This document shows, in pieces, positions 1-11,934 of a stretch of DNA of 64,000 nt. The position numbers and the translations under genes are program-made. Position 1 is the first letter of the stretch. Each line of letters begins with the position of its first letter. The notes below the pieces were generated by a model. It was not told where the DNA came from, did not search any database, and worked only from the letters and a program-made list of their open reading frames with translations. The DNA is from Halichoerus grypus (taxonomy: Eukaryota > Chordata > Mammalia > Carnivora > Phocidae), in NCBI RefSeq assembly GCF_964656455.1, contig NC_135720.1:110372696-110436695 (forward strand), given 5' to 3'.

Positions 1-3000
1 GTGTGTGTTGAAAAGGAGAGGTCTTACCCTGCTCGGCTTTCCCCTCTCCTTCCCAGCCCTGGCTCTTCCCACTTCAAATGCTGATTCCACTGCACCGAAT
101 GATGGACTCAGGATCTTAAACAGGCAAGCCCTCACGTGCTTTCTTCCTCTTATCTGGTGGTCAGGATTAGGGCTTTGCAAAAGTACCATTTTGTCCCCAT
201 AAATTAATGCTCAGCAGACTTGATCTTCTGTTGGGCGGCTCTCTTTAGGAAATGTCAAGAGCCAAGCAAGCAGAAGAAGCATGTTAGTTTGCACGCAGTT
301 GGGAAGTCTGTGTTAAGATCATTGGCAGTTTGCTTTGAAGAACACATTTCTCTTCATGCATGAAGTACAGCCAGGAAGAAAGAATGAAAAAGAAAGTGGA
401 CAAACGCTTAGGAGAGAGTATAAGATGGTGGATCCATGACTTCCCTTAGGGGAATGTTATCCCTCAGAGTCATGGCAGTTTAAAAAAGCAATAATTAATA
501 ATCAGTTACTTGTCTAGGGCAGTCTAATATTTAGTTTTAAAAACTAATTTAAACTCATGGCAGGGAAAGCCATGGTGAAATGAGATTTCTCCCAGGACAG
601 TTCTCTTTGGCAGTGTTATCACACAGCCTTTCAAAGATCCAGCGTGCTCAGGGTAGCTCGCTGTCCGGTTTAATGTCATCTCTTCACCGAATGTGTGGGC
701 TGCCTCCCTCCCCCGCTCCCACTCTTGAAAGGTTAGCCTTTCTTCAGAATAGTACAGGTTTTCCAGCAACATCTGTCAACCTGGCAACGAGCACACCCTG
801 AGGAAATTATGAACATTTGAAGGCCATCTAAATACTGTAGGGAAGCCTTCCTCTCCCTCTTCCTCCCCTCTCGCCTCGTTCCCCTCCTGCCTTCCCCCAA
901 GAAAAGTGGGGCAGCCACACGGCTTTCACCACCATCCGCCTCACTGACAAATTATAAGCCCATTTGTGTCTGCGATATCTTTAGTGGGTTTTGATTTGCT
1001 CACTCCATTGTGACAGCTCATGAAACCTCAAAGCAGTGACTCTCCTAGAAGGCAGGCTGCAGGCAGACCCCTTCGTTTAATGACAAGAGACCCCTAGCCA
1101 CTGTACCGTTAGCACATAGAGGCTTCTTTGGTCTAATGACTCAGATGATCTTGATCTGATTCAGTAGGTCAGAAACTGCTGTTCCCAGCAAATATCGACC
1201 GGAAGGACCTGCTTTTGTGGTTATTCTGAAACTGCCAGCTGGCGCTAATAGTTTTTGCAGGTCGGTAGAATTGTTATTGGTCCTTCCTTCCCTTGCCCCC
1301 TGTTCTTTTACAATTATAGAGTGGCTCGTGGGAATAAAAGTCTCCCCTCTTGTGTGATACCCAGATTTCCGAAACGCTGGTCCCATCGACCCATTCCACA
1401 TGGGCAAAAACCTGGCGCTTTCATGGTTAAGGAAGTGCCAATCCTGGGCCTTGTGCATCTCTGAAAATCTCAAGGTGCTTTTGTAAGCATCTAATTTATT
1501 CGGTCAGTATCCATAAGGTAGAGAGAAGAAGGGATTATTCTCTTTCTAAGTGAAGAAACCTCGTCCCAGGGCAGTTGAATGCCCTCCGCAAGATCGCCTA
1601 AGAAGCCATTTACTGAGCTGAGGGTGGTTCTTCGGGTGCCTGCATCGCGGTGCACGGCCTGGCCCATGGCTGCTAGAGCTGAAGGCGGGCAGGGGAGGGC
1701 AGCCATTTCCTCTCTCAGGCTTCAGGTGTGTAGATATGGTATGAAGACAGCTAGAACTCAGACATCAGATGCTGCTTAATAGGCAGGTTTGACAATATTC
1801 CTAATAAAGTTTATTTAAAAATACTTGCACCCGTTTTTTCATTTCCCAAAGCACTAAGTGTAAACCATTAAAAGAATAATCAAAAATACTAGCAAAAGGC
1901 TCTTTTTAAATTACTTTTTATTCTATTTCAGACAAGAATTTTTTTGATCATATACTGTAAGTCTACTGGAAAATATAGCACGATTCTGTTTCCTCAATCT
2001 AGATTAGCTTTGGCCTCCAGAAGGTAGTATACATTGTATGTTTTGCTGAGGCTTTTTTGTCTGGTAACTACTTTACTTAGAGGTATGAATAGAGTTGGCC
2101 CAGGTCACCTGGAAGACTCTGATTGTCAGTCTTTGAAGCCGGGCAGCCGGATTCTCTCAGGGACCCCAAGTTCAGCCTTGGAGGCATCACCTCCACTCCC
2201 CCACGGGGGACTGCTCAGCCTCTCCACAGCCCTGGGCTGGTCCCTCAGGCTAAAACTGGGACAGTGCCCAGGAGGCAAGGTTTTCCCCTCGGCGTCCTGT
2301 GTTGTTTGATTAAAGAGTCTCAATTCTGAGAGCCCAATATTCAGAAGTTGAGACTTACCTTTACCCATCTGTTTCTTCTCAATTCCAGTCTTGCTCCCTT
2401 GAGATTCTCAGAGATTCTTCTCACACAACTCATTCCAGGATGGTTTGTGGGAGCTAACACATGTGAGAAGTTGGCGTTCTCTACAGTCTTTTTCTCTCTG
2501 CCTCCAAAAGGTGTGGCAGGAAAATTCTGCCAAAGCAGAATTGCATACTTGTCACAGATCCGATCAGGACATTTTCTGTACAATGTACAGGGCTCCACAT
2601 CAGGTTTGGGACACCTCACTACCAAAGCTACTTTTAGTAAAAACTCAAATTTTATAGTTATTGATGCATTTTAAAGAAATATCATTCAAGAGCTTAAGAC
2701 TCAAGAGTTATCCATGATCCCAGAATCATTGACTGTAAATTGTTGAAGTTTGAACCAGATGCATCCTTCAGCTTATAATAAAAAGGAAAATTACTGCTTT
2801 ATTAAAGGAATAGTTTAAAAAAAAAAAAAGCTTCCTTACAAAAAAGTATTGAGCAAACTGCTACTTCTTTTGTGGGGCTTTGAAACAACCTTTTGCATAT
2901 CCTTTATTCTATGCCCAGCGTGAATGAGGAACACTCCCCCAATCTATAGTATTTCTCTGCTCTTTAGTCATAAAATCCTTAAGACTTGATAAGACCTTTC

Positions 3001-3186
3001 AACCAGTGGCATGGAACAAAAATAATTCTGTTGATTTCAACATCTTTTAGGACATGAGGAAAAATAAATCCATGTAAAACTTATACAACTCAGAGAAAAA
3101 ACACCTTTTACATATAACTTTGTAAAATTTTTTGAGTTTCCAAAAATTGCAAAACCAGTTTCAGTGACTCTTTGTATGTTAGGTAT

Positions 3187-3237
3187 CCCACCACCCACCC
3201 ACCCCTAAACCCCTCTTCCCTCCCCTCCCATCCCCCC
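3187..3237 (-). other. Putative G-quadruplex tract (minus strand)
   Basis: The + strand shows about ten runs of two to six C separated by one to four bases. Read on the minus strand, this gives many G-runs of three or more with very short loops, far more than the four runs needed for a quadruplex. The minus strand is antisense to BTBD9, so any structure would form in DNA rather than in the pre-mRNA. Confidence 0.6.
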
Positions 3238-4027
3238 ATATCAGCTTGAGTAACTTGTCCTGATGTAGGGGGCAGATGTAGTCCCTGTCTCTGATAGATT
3301 ATGTCCAGAGAAAAGAAAAAAATCGCCCCAATGAGATATTGCCTATTATTCAAACACATAGTTGGATATTTGGGATATCTTTTTTCTTATACCCGGAAAT
3401 GCCTTTGTCCTAAATTTCAAGGCCTCGCCTACAGAGTGAATGCCTCTTTGATACACTGCAGTGGTTACTGCTGTTAAACATCTAATGCTTGATTCTTTAA
3501 GGTCTTTTGGAATTGAAGATTTTCACAGCTAAAACCTCCAGCATTTGAGCCACACATAAGAGAGTGAACCTCTTAAACAGTTAGTTCTGGACCATGCTTT
3601 CCTTCAAAGGCCCTGGTGTGAGGAGAGAATTCACTGATGCTAGTGAACTTGTGCCTTTGAGATCCAGTGGCCCCACCCACCTCACCTTGGCCCTGGGGAT
3701 AACCACCTCTGATTTCTCCCCTTCATCTTCTGGAAAGCTGCCGTTCCCTCTAAAGGGTTTGGAGCCAGGGCCTTATAAAGTTTGCATATGTTTGGGGAAG
3801 GGGCCAGGGGGTGGCGCATTTGAAGTTTGGGAAAGTGTTACGGGCTGGATGGAGTCCAGCAGGACTGTCAAAGCCCATGCAGTCTCAGGAGATGGCGTGA
3901 TTTGGGCAACCTTGATAGTCTCAGAAGTGGAGCCAGAACAGGAATGACGAGAGCACGGAAATTCATACTGCCTAAAACAGATGAGAGTGAAAAGCAAAGA
4001 GAAGGAAAAGAGGCATGGAGGAATTGC

Positions 4028-4050
4028 GGGGGGTGGGAGGGGGTGGGGGG
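4028..4050 (+). other. Putative G-quadruplex tract (sense strand)
   Basis: Four G-runs of 6, 3, 5 and 6 are separated by single-base loops (T, A, T). Single-nucleotide loops are the most stable class of predicted quadruplex. It lies on the BTBD9 sense strand and so could fold in both DNA and nascent RNA. Confidence 0.65.
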
Positions 4051-4404
4051 ATAGCACAGCATTCAAAAGGCATGGTCTGCTTTCTTCCCACGGGCTCCCC
4101 CTGTGGGTGCAGAGAGGTACTCCCATCTGAATCCTTTGGAGCTGTGTCAGGAAGCGGCCCTCTCACGGAGATGGGAACTGGGGGAAAATTTGGGGAAGGA
4201 GTTTAAAAGTTGCACGTCCCACATAGTCAGTGGTTTTTCTTCAGCAATGTGATATAACATGATTGAAAAGTGATTTTTTTTAACCCAATAGATAAAACTA
4301 GGAATTAATGTAACTTAGCGCCAGTGTTGTAGAATACATTTTGGCAGCTTTCTGATAGTTTCCAAGAATGATGGGCTTATGCTCTAATTAGCTATTGTTC
4401 TTTT

Positions 4405-4429
4405 ACAGCTGTTAAGACATAACAGCTGT
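4405..4429. promoter_or_regulatory. Palindrome carrying two E-boxes
   Basis: The arms ACAGCTGTTA (4405-4414) and TAACAGCTGT (4420-4429) are perfect reverse complements around a 5-base spacer. Each arm contains the CAGCTG E-box bound by bHLH factors. A TAATTA homeodomain core lies about 20 bases upstream. The surrounding 230 bases look repeat-free. A regulatory role is inference only. Confidence 0.4.
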
Positions 4430-4590
4430 GGGTATTTTTTCCTTTGAATAACTTGACCGAAGGTTGGATTACAGTTTGGAAGTTTGCATGGTCAGCAGTA
4501 AGTTCCTATGTAGGCCTGGGGATAGGCGCCTAGGGTGAGTCCCCTTTTAGTCCCCTTTTAAAAAAAAAAAAGAAAGAAAGTATAGCTCAG

Positions 4591-4783
4591 GGGTGCCTGG
4601 CTCAGTCTGCTAAGGTCTGACTCTTGATTTTTGGCTCAGGTCATGATCTCAGGATCCTGAGATCAGCCTCCATTCTGGGCATGGAGCCTGCTTAAGATTC
4701 TCTCTCTCCCTCTCCCTGTTCCCCTCCCTGCCCCCCTGCTCACTCCATACAGTCTGTCTCTCTAAAAAAAAAAAAAAAAAAAA
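4591..4783 (+). mobile_element. CAN SINE (tRNA-Lys-derived, older copy)
   Basis: It has a diverged head, a GGCTCAGGTCATGATCTCAGG core, a CT-rich segment and a terminal run of about 20 A. The short motif GTATAG occurs before and after it, consistent with a small target-site duplication. Several head bases are missing relative to other copies here, so it is an older or damaged copy. It has no coding capacity. Confidence 0.85.
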
Positions 4784-4985
4784 GGTATAGTTATGTAGGG
4801 GAATATCTAGCTGTGATCTTAAGCTAATAGCCTTTAATAGCCTTAGTAGGCTTTTTTTTTTCTTAGTAGGCTTTTTGAAAGAAATTCTTTGTGAAAATCT
4901 TGGCAATGGAGAAGAATCTACTCCAAGACTATTAAGCACTTGTTTGCTGCATGAACTAGTGTGCTATTAGAAAACAGTAGGTAAT

Positions 4986-5192
4986 GGGGCGCCTGGGTGG
5001 CTCAGATGATTAGGCGTCTGCCTTCGGCTCAGGTCATGATCCCAGGGTCCTGGGATCCGAGCCCCACATCGGGCTCCCTGCTCAGCAAGAAGCTTGCTTC
5101 TCCCTCTCCCACTCCCCTGCTTGTGTTACTGCTCTCACTATCTCTCTCTCTCTCAAATAAATAAATAAAATCTTAAAAAGAAAAAAAAAAAG
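4986..5192 (+). mobile_element. CAN SINE
   Basis: It has the canonical GGGGCGCCTGGGTGGCTCAG start, with the tRNA-like part carrying A and B box remnants, then a CT-rich middle, AAATAAATAAAATCTT and an A-tail. It sits about 200 bases from the preceding SINE in the same orientation. The flanks are similar (a GAAAACAGT-like motif before, GAAAGCAGT after), suggesting a diverged target-site duplication. Confidence 0.9.
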
Positions 5193-6687
5193 GAAAGAAA
5201 GCAGTTGATAGTAAAAACAGCCAGGGAAACACTGAATGAAGCCTAACACCAGTATGGCTTATGAAGATGACAGTCCTCTGCAAGTGCTAAGTGTTATTTC
5301 ATTTTTAAAAATCTGCTTCAAGTGCGGTTTCCCCCCCACCTCTCAAAGGTGATCTCTGGAGACAGTTGAATAACATGTCAGTCTTATCTTTAAATAGAGC
5401 TGGCACAGGTGGTCCTCAGGTCATGTCCTAGTGAAGTAGTACTGCCTTTTAAAAAATTTATTACTCCTGAATTAAATTTACTGGCAAGCTGTTGGCCACC
5501 CCTGGTCTGGCGTATGAACGGAGAACAGTAAAATTGTTTTCAGATCACTTTTTCTGCAGTTCCCCACAGTCTGAGTCATCCCAATATTCATACACTTGCA
5601 GAATGTAGACACTTGGTTAACATGCAACTTTTGCATTCAGAGGCAGCATATTAAATTTGTCTGAGCAGAATTGCTATGTGCATGGAGGGGGAAAAGTAAT
5701 TTCTGCCCAGGCTGTTCCTCTTTGCCTTTTGCTCATAGCACAGGCTACTGTAATAGGTATGTAGCTGAGGGATGACGAGGGGAAACCAGAAAGAGACAGA
5801 TACAAGATGCTGGATTTGGGCAGTATGGTTTTGTAAACAAAGTGACACAAATTGGGGCAGAAATTCCATGGGGATGAGAGAGGAAACTGGAAGACTGGAA
5901 ATAGAGCACAAAGCCAAGTCCCATCCAGATGGCGTTTTTAATAAATTTATCAGACGCATATGAAAGAGTGTAATGAGCATTCAGATGGGGAGTGGCTTGG
6001 CCCCAACGAAGAAGAAAAACAGCTTCTGTGCTTTGCAGTCAGAATCACTCCCTAAATTTTCCCAGTAAAAGAGACCACAAAACTTATTCAAACCATTGTG
6101 TAATTATTAGACACTTCAGCTAGGCAGGCTGAGGTTTGTGTTTCTAGGAAGAGGAATTAATAATAGAGCTCTTTCCTGCTGAAATGGAAAATGTGGTCTC
6201 TATGTGTTAGTAAGCCCAGCAGTGACTTCTAGGACAAACCTCTTCTGGAAGGACTCCTGTAGTGTAACTAAAGCAGAGCACTCTCCCCGCAGGCATAAAA
6301 GAGCTTTTCTGTTCTTTAAAAGCCACACTGTTACAGACATTCCTCCTCTCCCCAAAGTGGTTTCTCCATCAGAAAATGTTTTAGTCTACCATGAGTGACC
6401 AAGCTTCGTGGATATGGGGTACACTTTAGGAAAGGAGAAGCTGCGAGGGCCGAGGGTGTGTGCGATGCGTACATAGCCGCTCTTCTGCGCTGGGCATATT
6501 TGTTTTCTTTTGAGTGGTTAGGTCAAGACCCAGAGACTAATCATACTTTACTTTTCTAAGAAAACTTTCACTGAGAAAGCATTTTTTTTCTGCTTTATTC
6601 AGTAACTTTTAGGTTTTCTAGCTTTTGGTAAGGAACTATATTAAGGTAAAGTGCTACAGCCTACGCAAGCATCCTTTTTTTTCTCAT
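5193..6687. other. Intron, no recognised feature
   Basis: This is AT-rich sequence without a recognisable repeat or exon. Open frames on either strand are short and show no family motif. Confidence 0.5.
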
Positions 6688-6870
6688 TCTGATTCATTCA
6701 TTCAGCAAATATTTACCTAACACATACTCTCTGCTAAGCACTGTTGCTTGGCAGCTGGGACTAGAGCAGTGAGAAAAAGGAAAGCTCCTGACCTTACGAC
6801 ACTCACATTCTCAGTCTCCAGTGATTGGAGATTGGAGATCAGGTGGACATACTGGTCTGGATATTAAGAA
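6688..6870 (+). mobile_element. L2-like 3' end (ancient LINE)
   Basis: The order 'ATTCATTCATTCAGCAAATATTTA', then a 'CTAAGCACTGTTGCTTGG' segment, then 'GACCTTACGACACTCACATTCT' matches the 3' region of ancient mammalian L2 elements. Those elements read roughly 'tattgagcacctactatgtgccaggcactg ... catggagcttacattct'. Divergence is high, as expected for this age. Confidence 0.6.
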
Positions 6871-7885
6871 TTGGCACAGTGCTGGAATGATGGGGTCATC
6901 TTGGTTGTTTATAAAAGGTCATTATCCTGCTGGGTTTGTGCCTAGGTCCCTGTACTTTTCTTCTTTCCATAAGTTGGTATGATTTGGTCATTATACTGTT
7001 AATTTGACTCATTATCAAAAAATAGGAATGAGAATTAAGAAAAGTGGTAATCTTTTGATTTTGTACCTTATTAGGTAGATACAGTTGCTTATCAAGTTGC
7101 CAGTAGAGTTCTAGCAAAAGCCATTTCTTAAAAGGAAATTTGGGATTTGGGGTCGATTTTACTGGTATGGTTCATCTCTGTGTTTATGTTAAGATGTGTC
7201 TGTGTGTGTCCGTGTTGGGCACACATCGTAGATCCAGACTTTGACTAATAAACATTAATGAATAATTATGTCAAGATCAAAGTGGTATTTTATCCTCCAG
7301 CTCATAGATAGAGGATTCCTTGTTAAGAAGGCACAATTCTTCAATGTAGCATATATGTTAGATCACCTCAAGGCTCCAGAGAATCAGAGGGTAATATTAC
7401 TAGGGCAATTGTGCTTAGAGAAAATTTTAGAGACTGAGTCTTCTTGAATAAACCCATTTATAAATGTGTCTCTAGAAAAGGAATTCTTAGCACTTATCCC
7501 AGCCTTGTTTTCCAGAGAGCTTGAAACCATACCAGTAATGATTTTGTGATAATCTCTGATGCTGCTACACTAATTGACTACTAGTTAAAAATCAGATATC
7601 TGGGGATAAAATTGTGAAGCAGTAAGGTTGCATAGATGGAGACTGACAAACTCAGGAAAAGTCCTCAAAGACAACTGATAAAAACCTAGCAGCTGCTGCA
7701 GAGGCTATCAGTATTCAAAATAATCATAAAGGGTTTTATCCTTTCAGAGACTTGCCATCATTCTGGTTTTCATAAAAACAGTGTTAAAATGTGTGAAACT
7801 TGAAAAAACCCACAGAATTCCATATGTACAAACGAATATAAAGGGCATATATGTGAAGTTTGGGGAATAGGAGCAGTGGCATGCT
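6871..7885. other. Intron, no recognised feature
   Basis: No repeat or exon was recognised. The sequence is AT-rich with no long open frame. Confidence 0.5.
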
Positions 7886-8165
7886 AACCACTACACTGAA
7901 GAGAAGACTCCCAAACCTCTACAGCCCTGTGTGCACCCCTCCCTTGGTGGCTTCCCCCCTCTCTTCCTGAATTTCAGTGTTCACCATTCCCTGAGTTTCC
8001 TTCCTGATCTCACCACACAAGCATGTATCACTAAACGACAGAAGTGGAATCATATTTCATGGTTTTTCCTTACTTCCTCTTTCCTTAACCAGTTTTCTTT
8101 GTGGGACCGACCCTGGTTGATACACATAGCCCTAGTTCACTTATTTTTCAATACTGTATAGTTTT
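7886..8165 (-). mobile_element. Ancient L1 3'-end fragment (L1M-like)
   Basis: Motifs include 'GTATCACTAAACGACAGAAGTGGAATCATA' and 'CACATAGCCCTAGTTCACTTATTTTTCAATACTGTATAG'. They match the antisense wording of old mammalian L1 3' ends ('aatggaatcatacagtatgt ... tccattgtatgg'). No intact coding sequence remains. Confidence 0.45.
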
Positions 8166-8279
8166 TGTTTAATAGTGAAATTTCAGTAACTCAGTGGACA
8201 GGTTGAACAGCTGATTAGCCACACCTAAAGGGAATGAGTAAATACAAATAGTAATTTGAATTAAGAAATTGCCTAGAAT

Positions 8280-10415
8280 GCTTCAAAAAGAGGTACAGAG
8301 AGAAAAATGAAAGGACGGTTAAGAAACATGGAGGATAGAATGAAAAGTTCCAACGGAGGTCCAGTAGGAGTTCGAGAAGAAAAAAAGAAGAGAAGAAAAG
8401 GAGGGAGAATTGGTATTCAGAGAAATAATGGCCAAAATTTTCCAGACTTGATAAAAGCCATAAATGCTCATATTCAGTCCTGAGAAGGATAAATTCAATC
8501 TACCTCTAGGTACAACTTAGTAAAATTGCAAAACACCAAAAACAAAAACAAAAAACTTAAAATTAACTGTAGGCAAAAAATAATTACAAGTTAGAGGGAT
8601 AGCAGACTTTAGCAGACTTGACAGTAGAAGCCAGGAGACTATGGAATAATATCATCAAAGTGCTAAGGAAAAACAGCTTTTAACCAGGAGTTCCATATCA
8701 ATTAACCTACTTTTCAAGAGTGGTGGCAAAATGCACTTTCAAACAGAGACTTTGCTGAATACTAATGGATGTGTCTGAGAAAGAAGGAAGTTGTACCAAG
8801 AAGAAAGGAGGATATAAAAAATAGTAATGGTGAATAAATTGGTTAAGTGTGGATAAATAAGTTTTGACTGTATGAAAAGAAGAAAGGTTAATGAGTTTCA
8901 CTTCAGATGGTTAGAAAACAAAGCAGAGTAATTTAAAAGGAATTGAAGGAAGAAATAATAATAATAAGAGGAGGGGCACCTGGGTGGCTCAGTTGGTTAA
9001 ATGTCAGACTCTTGATTTCCGCTCAGGTCTTCATCTCAGGGTCCTGGGATCCAGCCCAATGTCTGGCTCTGTGCTGGGCGTGGAGCCTCCTTGAGAGTCT
9101 CTCTCCCTCTCCCTCTGCCCGCCCTCCCACACTCACGCATGCGCATGCTCTCCCCCCCAAAGTAAATAAACAATTAAAAAATAAAAAGAAGAGCAGAATT
9201 TAGTGAAGTAGGAAATAAAGAAATCAGCAAAACCAAAAGTTGCTCCTTTGAAAACACTAATAAACAAGACAAGCTATATAGGACTGATCAAAAAAGAAAG
9301 AAAAGGTACAAATACAAATATTTGGGATGAAAAAGAGGACATACTATGAAAATTTTTATGCCACTATATTTGAAAGGGTAGATAAAATGAAAATTTTTCC
9401 CAAAGGGCCAAGAATATCAAAGACAATTTGGAAGAAAAAAAGAAAAGAAGGGGAAGGTGAGGGAACAAAGGTGTTCACTTATCAGATTTTAAGATTACTA
9501 TAAACTTATAGTTTATAGCATGGTAAAGGCACAAGGCTAGGCAATCAGTGAAACACAGCATAGATCTTAAAAAGATGAATATCTATGAAAATTTTGTGTG
9601 TGAGTGAAATAACACAAGTTAGTGGGGCAGGAGTTCATTAAATGGTGGTGGTGAAATTGGCTCATCTTAAGAATAAAAGATGGAAGTAGATTTTCTGTGT
9701 CACACACAGTATACCAAAAATAAATCCTAAGTAGATTAAAGAACCACATGTGAAAAGCAAAATTTGAGAACTTTTAGAATAAAATACAGGACAATATCTT
9801 TAGGAATTGAGGGTGGGAAAGAATTTATAAACAAGAAAGGAAAGGCACCAATCTTAAAAGATTAATATTTCATCTCAACATTAACCAACAAAAGATTGGC
9901 ATCCCACAAATCAATTAAAAAGATGGTAGAAAAATAGACAAAAGGTAAAGATCGGTAGTTTACAGAAGAAAGGTGAATGATTCCAGAGGAGAGAAAAAGA
10001 AAAAAACTGTGCAGCTTCACCAAATAGAAAAATGAAAAACTAAAACCACATTGAGATATCATGTCACACTCATCTGTCTGGCATTACCAAGAGTTGGTAA
10101 GAATGTGGAGCAATGAGTTGAGAGTGTGAATTTTTATAACTACTTTGGTGAATAATTTGGCAATATCCAGGAAAATTGAAGGTAACTCATAGCCATGAGT
10201 GTAATTCATGCATATATACATGTATAATATCTTATGTGTTCCTTTAAGAAACTCTTACCATGTACACAGACTCCTTTGTTTGTAATTGCAAAGAAAACAG
10301 TGGTAACAATCAAAACGTCCCTTAGCGGGAGACTGGATAAATAAATTTTGGCATGTTTATGGATTGAAATATTTTATAGACCCTACATGAATGGACTAGA
10401 TTTATCTTTCTATTG
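8280..10415 (+). mobile_element. Ancient L1 (L1M-class) remnant, interrupted by a SINE
   Basis: The pieces lie in L1 sense order. First comes an ORF1-like part ('GGAGACTATGGAATAATATCATCAAAGTGCTAAG' near 8635). After the SINE comes an ORF2 stretch with 'ACCAAAAGTTGCTCCTTTGAAAACACTAATAAAC'. The 3' ORF2 and tail region follows, with 'GAGATATCATGTCACACTCATCTG', 'GAATGTGGAGCAATGAG' and 'GACTGGATAAATAAATTTTGGCATG'. Numerous stops and deletions show it is long dead. The SINE at 8973-9186 inserted later. Confidence 0.75.
8973..9186 (+). mobile_element. CAN SINE, nested in ancient L1
   Basis: A head of GGGGCACCTGGGTGGCTCAGTTGGTTAA is followed by the 'GACTCTTGATTTCCGCTCAGG' variant typical of an older CAN SINE subfamily. 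A CT-rich middle and an AAATAAACAATTAAAAAATAAAAAG tail complete it. The head differs from the younger copies here that carry 'CGTCTGCCTTCGGCTCAGG'. Confidence 0.85.
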
Positions 10416-10479
10416 AATGTTCCTTCGTCCTGGTTTAATGTTTGTGGTAAATGTTAATATTGTTCACCAACCATTCTCC

Positions 10480-10720
10480 TTTCTTCTCCTGGGCACACAA
10501 CAGGATTGCACTTTCCCACCCCCTTTGAAGTTAGGCAAGGCCCTGTGACTTGCCTTGGTCACCCGAACGTGAGAGAGGTGATGTGTGTTACTTTGGGGGA
10601 CGGGTCTTAAGAACCAGGACTCAGCTCTCTTTCTTCTCTTTGCTGCTGTAACTGAGGAAATTCATATGAACACAAAGCCTCTGTCACTCAGGCCCTTGGC
10701 TGATACAGTGAGCAGAACCA
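10480..10720. repeat. Probable ancient interspersed repeat, family not identified
   Basis: The text 'CCCTGTGACTTGCCTTGGTCACCCGAACGTGAG' followed by 'GTGATGTGTGTTACTTTGGG' and 'AAGAACCAGGACTCAGCTCTCT' resembles a widely dispersed mammalian repeat motif ('tgacttgctttggccaatgaaatgtgagc'). I recognise the motif but cannot assign a family. No coding frame is present. Confidence 0.4.
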
Positions 10721-10754
10721 CTTTTCTGATCATCACTGAATACATAGGGTGCAC

Positions 10755-10798
10755 AAAAAAATAAATAAATACATAAATACATAAATACATAAATAAAC
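10755..10798. repeat. (AAATACAT)n-type simple repeat
   Basis: An A-rich start runs into three tandem ATACATAA units and ends AAATAAAC. It is a short, imperfect microsatellite in the intron. Confidence 0.85.
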
Positions 10799-10799
10799 G

Positions 10800-11934
10800 T
10801 GCACTGTGGAAGGGAGAATGGGGGCTGTTACTGCAGCCTAAGCTCCTGTCTACAGTATTATTTTATGTCTCAGTTCAATTTACTGTGCACCTTGTGCCAC
10901 TTCCTTAAGTTCCACCTTCCAAATCACCCAGTACTCCCCCTTTTCCATGAAATAGAGGTACCATGACTTAGCCTCCAAATATAGTCCTTCCTTGTCTTTC
11001 CAAGTCCTGGGGAACTTCTTTCTGAGCCCCTTCCTTCTCTGCCAGGAAACTGTCCTTAGAGGTTATTTTACTAGTGTGTTTGCTTGTTGCTTTGGAGTTA
11101 AGCTTGGTAGTCAAGGGATTCATCACCAGAAATCCGTCCTCTCTCCCTTTCTCCTTCCCCTTCTCCCTTTATTATCTGTGGATGGCTTCCTCATCTGCAG
11201 AGAGCAAAGCAGTTAGTGAAGCTGTAGAAGATGAGGGCTCAAGTCAGGCATGCCCAGCTTTGGAAAATAAATACATCGTGTAGAAGATACATGTAAGATT
11301 ATGTACTGCACATCATTATCAAGGTAGAAATGTTTTGGCATGGCGGTAGTACTGCTCACCCTCTCTCTTCAGAGAGTATATAATATTATACTGAAAAGTA
11401 CAGTATATATCTAATGAGAAATTGTCTTTTTTTCCAACCTATTTTAAAATTATATAAAGTAAGTTGCAAATCTTGAAGGTAAGTAGCTGGGCCTAATTTT
11501 AGATTTGGGTTGAATAATAAATTAAATTAAAACCCCAACACTGGAAAATGCACAGAAAAGGTCCCAGGGGACTTAAAAGGCCCCTACCTTTTATTATTCT
11601 CTTCTCCATGGTTAGAGAATCTACATCATTTTTAGATAGCTATCATTTTGTGGAAGCCCTTGGCTTTAAAAATGAACAGGTTGATACGGATTTGAAGTAG
11701 AGAGAGAGACTCAAAATCAAAACAGAGCTGGTGTTTCAAAACATAGCAGTTCATGAACAAAGAGAAAAGCCTTCTGTGTTGAAATGCCTGGAATAGTAAA
11801 CAAACAAAAAAGGGAAACAAGTCATGGCTGAGGGCAACAGTGTATTTTGAAAAGGGATTGGTACCATTTCCTAGATCATCTTCCTGCTTTATGAATTCTA
11901 AAACACTGAATCTATGTGTATATCATGTTTCTCT
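10800..11934. other. Intron, no recognised feature
   Basis: No exon and no repeat was recognised with confidence. Pyrimidine-rich patches near 11130-11170 create short open frames without family motifs. Confidence 0.5.

Larger units (their letters stand above)
1..4590. other. BTBD9: Intron sequence upstream of the first visible BTBD9 exon
   Basis: No open frame here resembles a known protein and no splice-bounded exon was found. The stretch is largely free of young repeats. It has a weak MIR-like patch around 1490-1620, two strong G-run tracts (3187-3237 and 4028-4050) and an AT-rich block at 4230-4460 with a perfect palindrome. Assignment to the BTBD9 intron is inferred from the exon at 12762 lying on the same strand. 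If another BTBD9 exon lies left of 12762, it is outside the window. Confidence 0.6.

Noticed and set aside
3594..4206. Several overlapping 60-117 codon frames
   Set aside because: All strands and frames are open because of G-rich sequence. No conserved motif is present.
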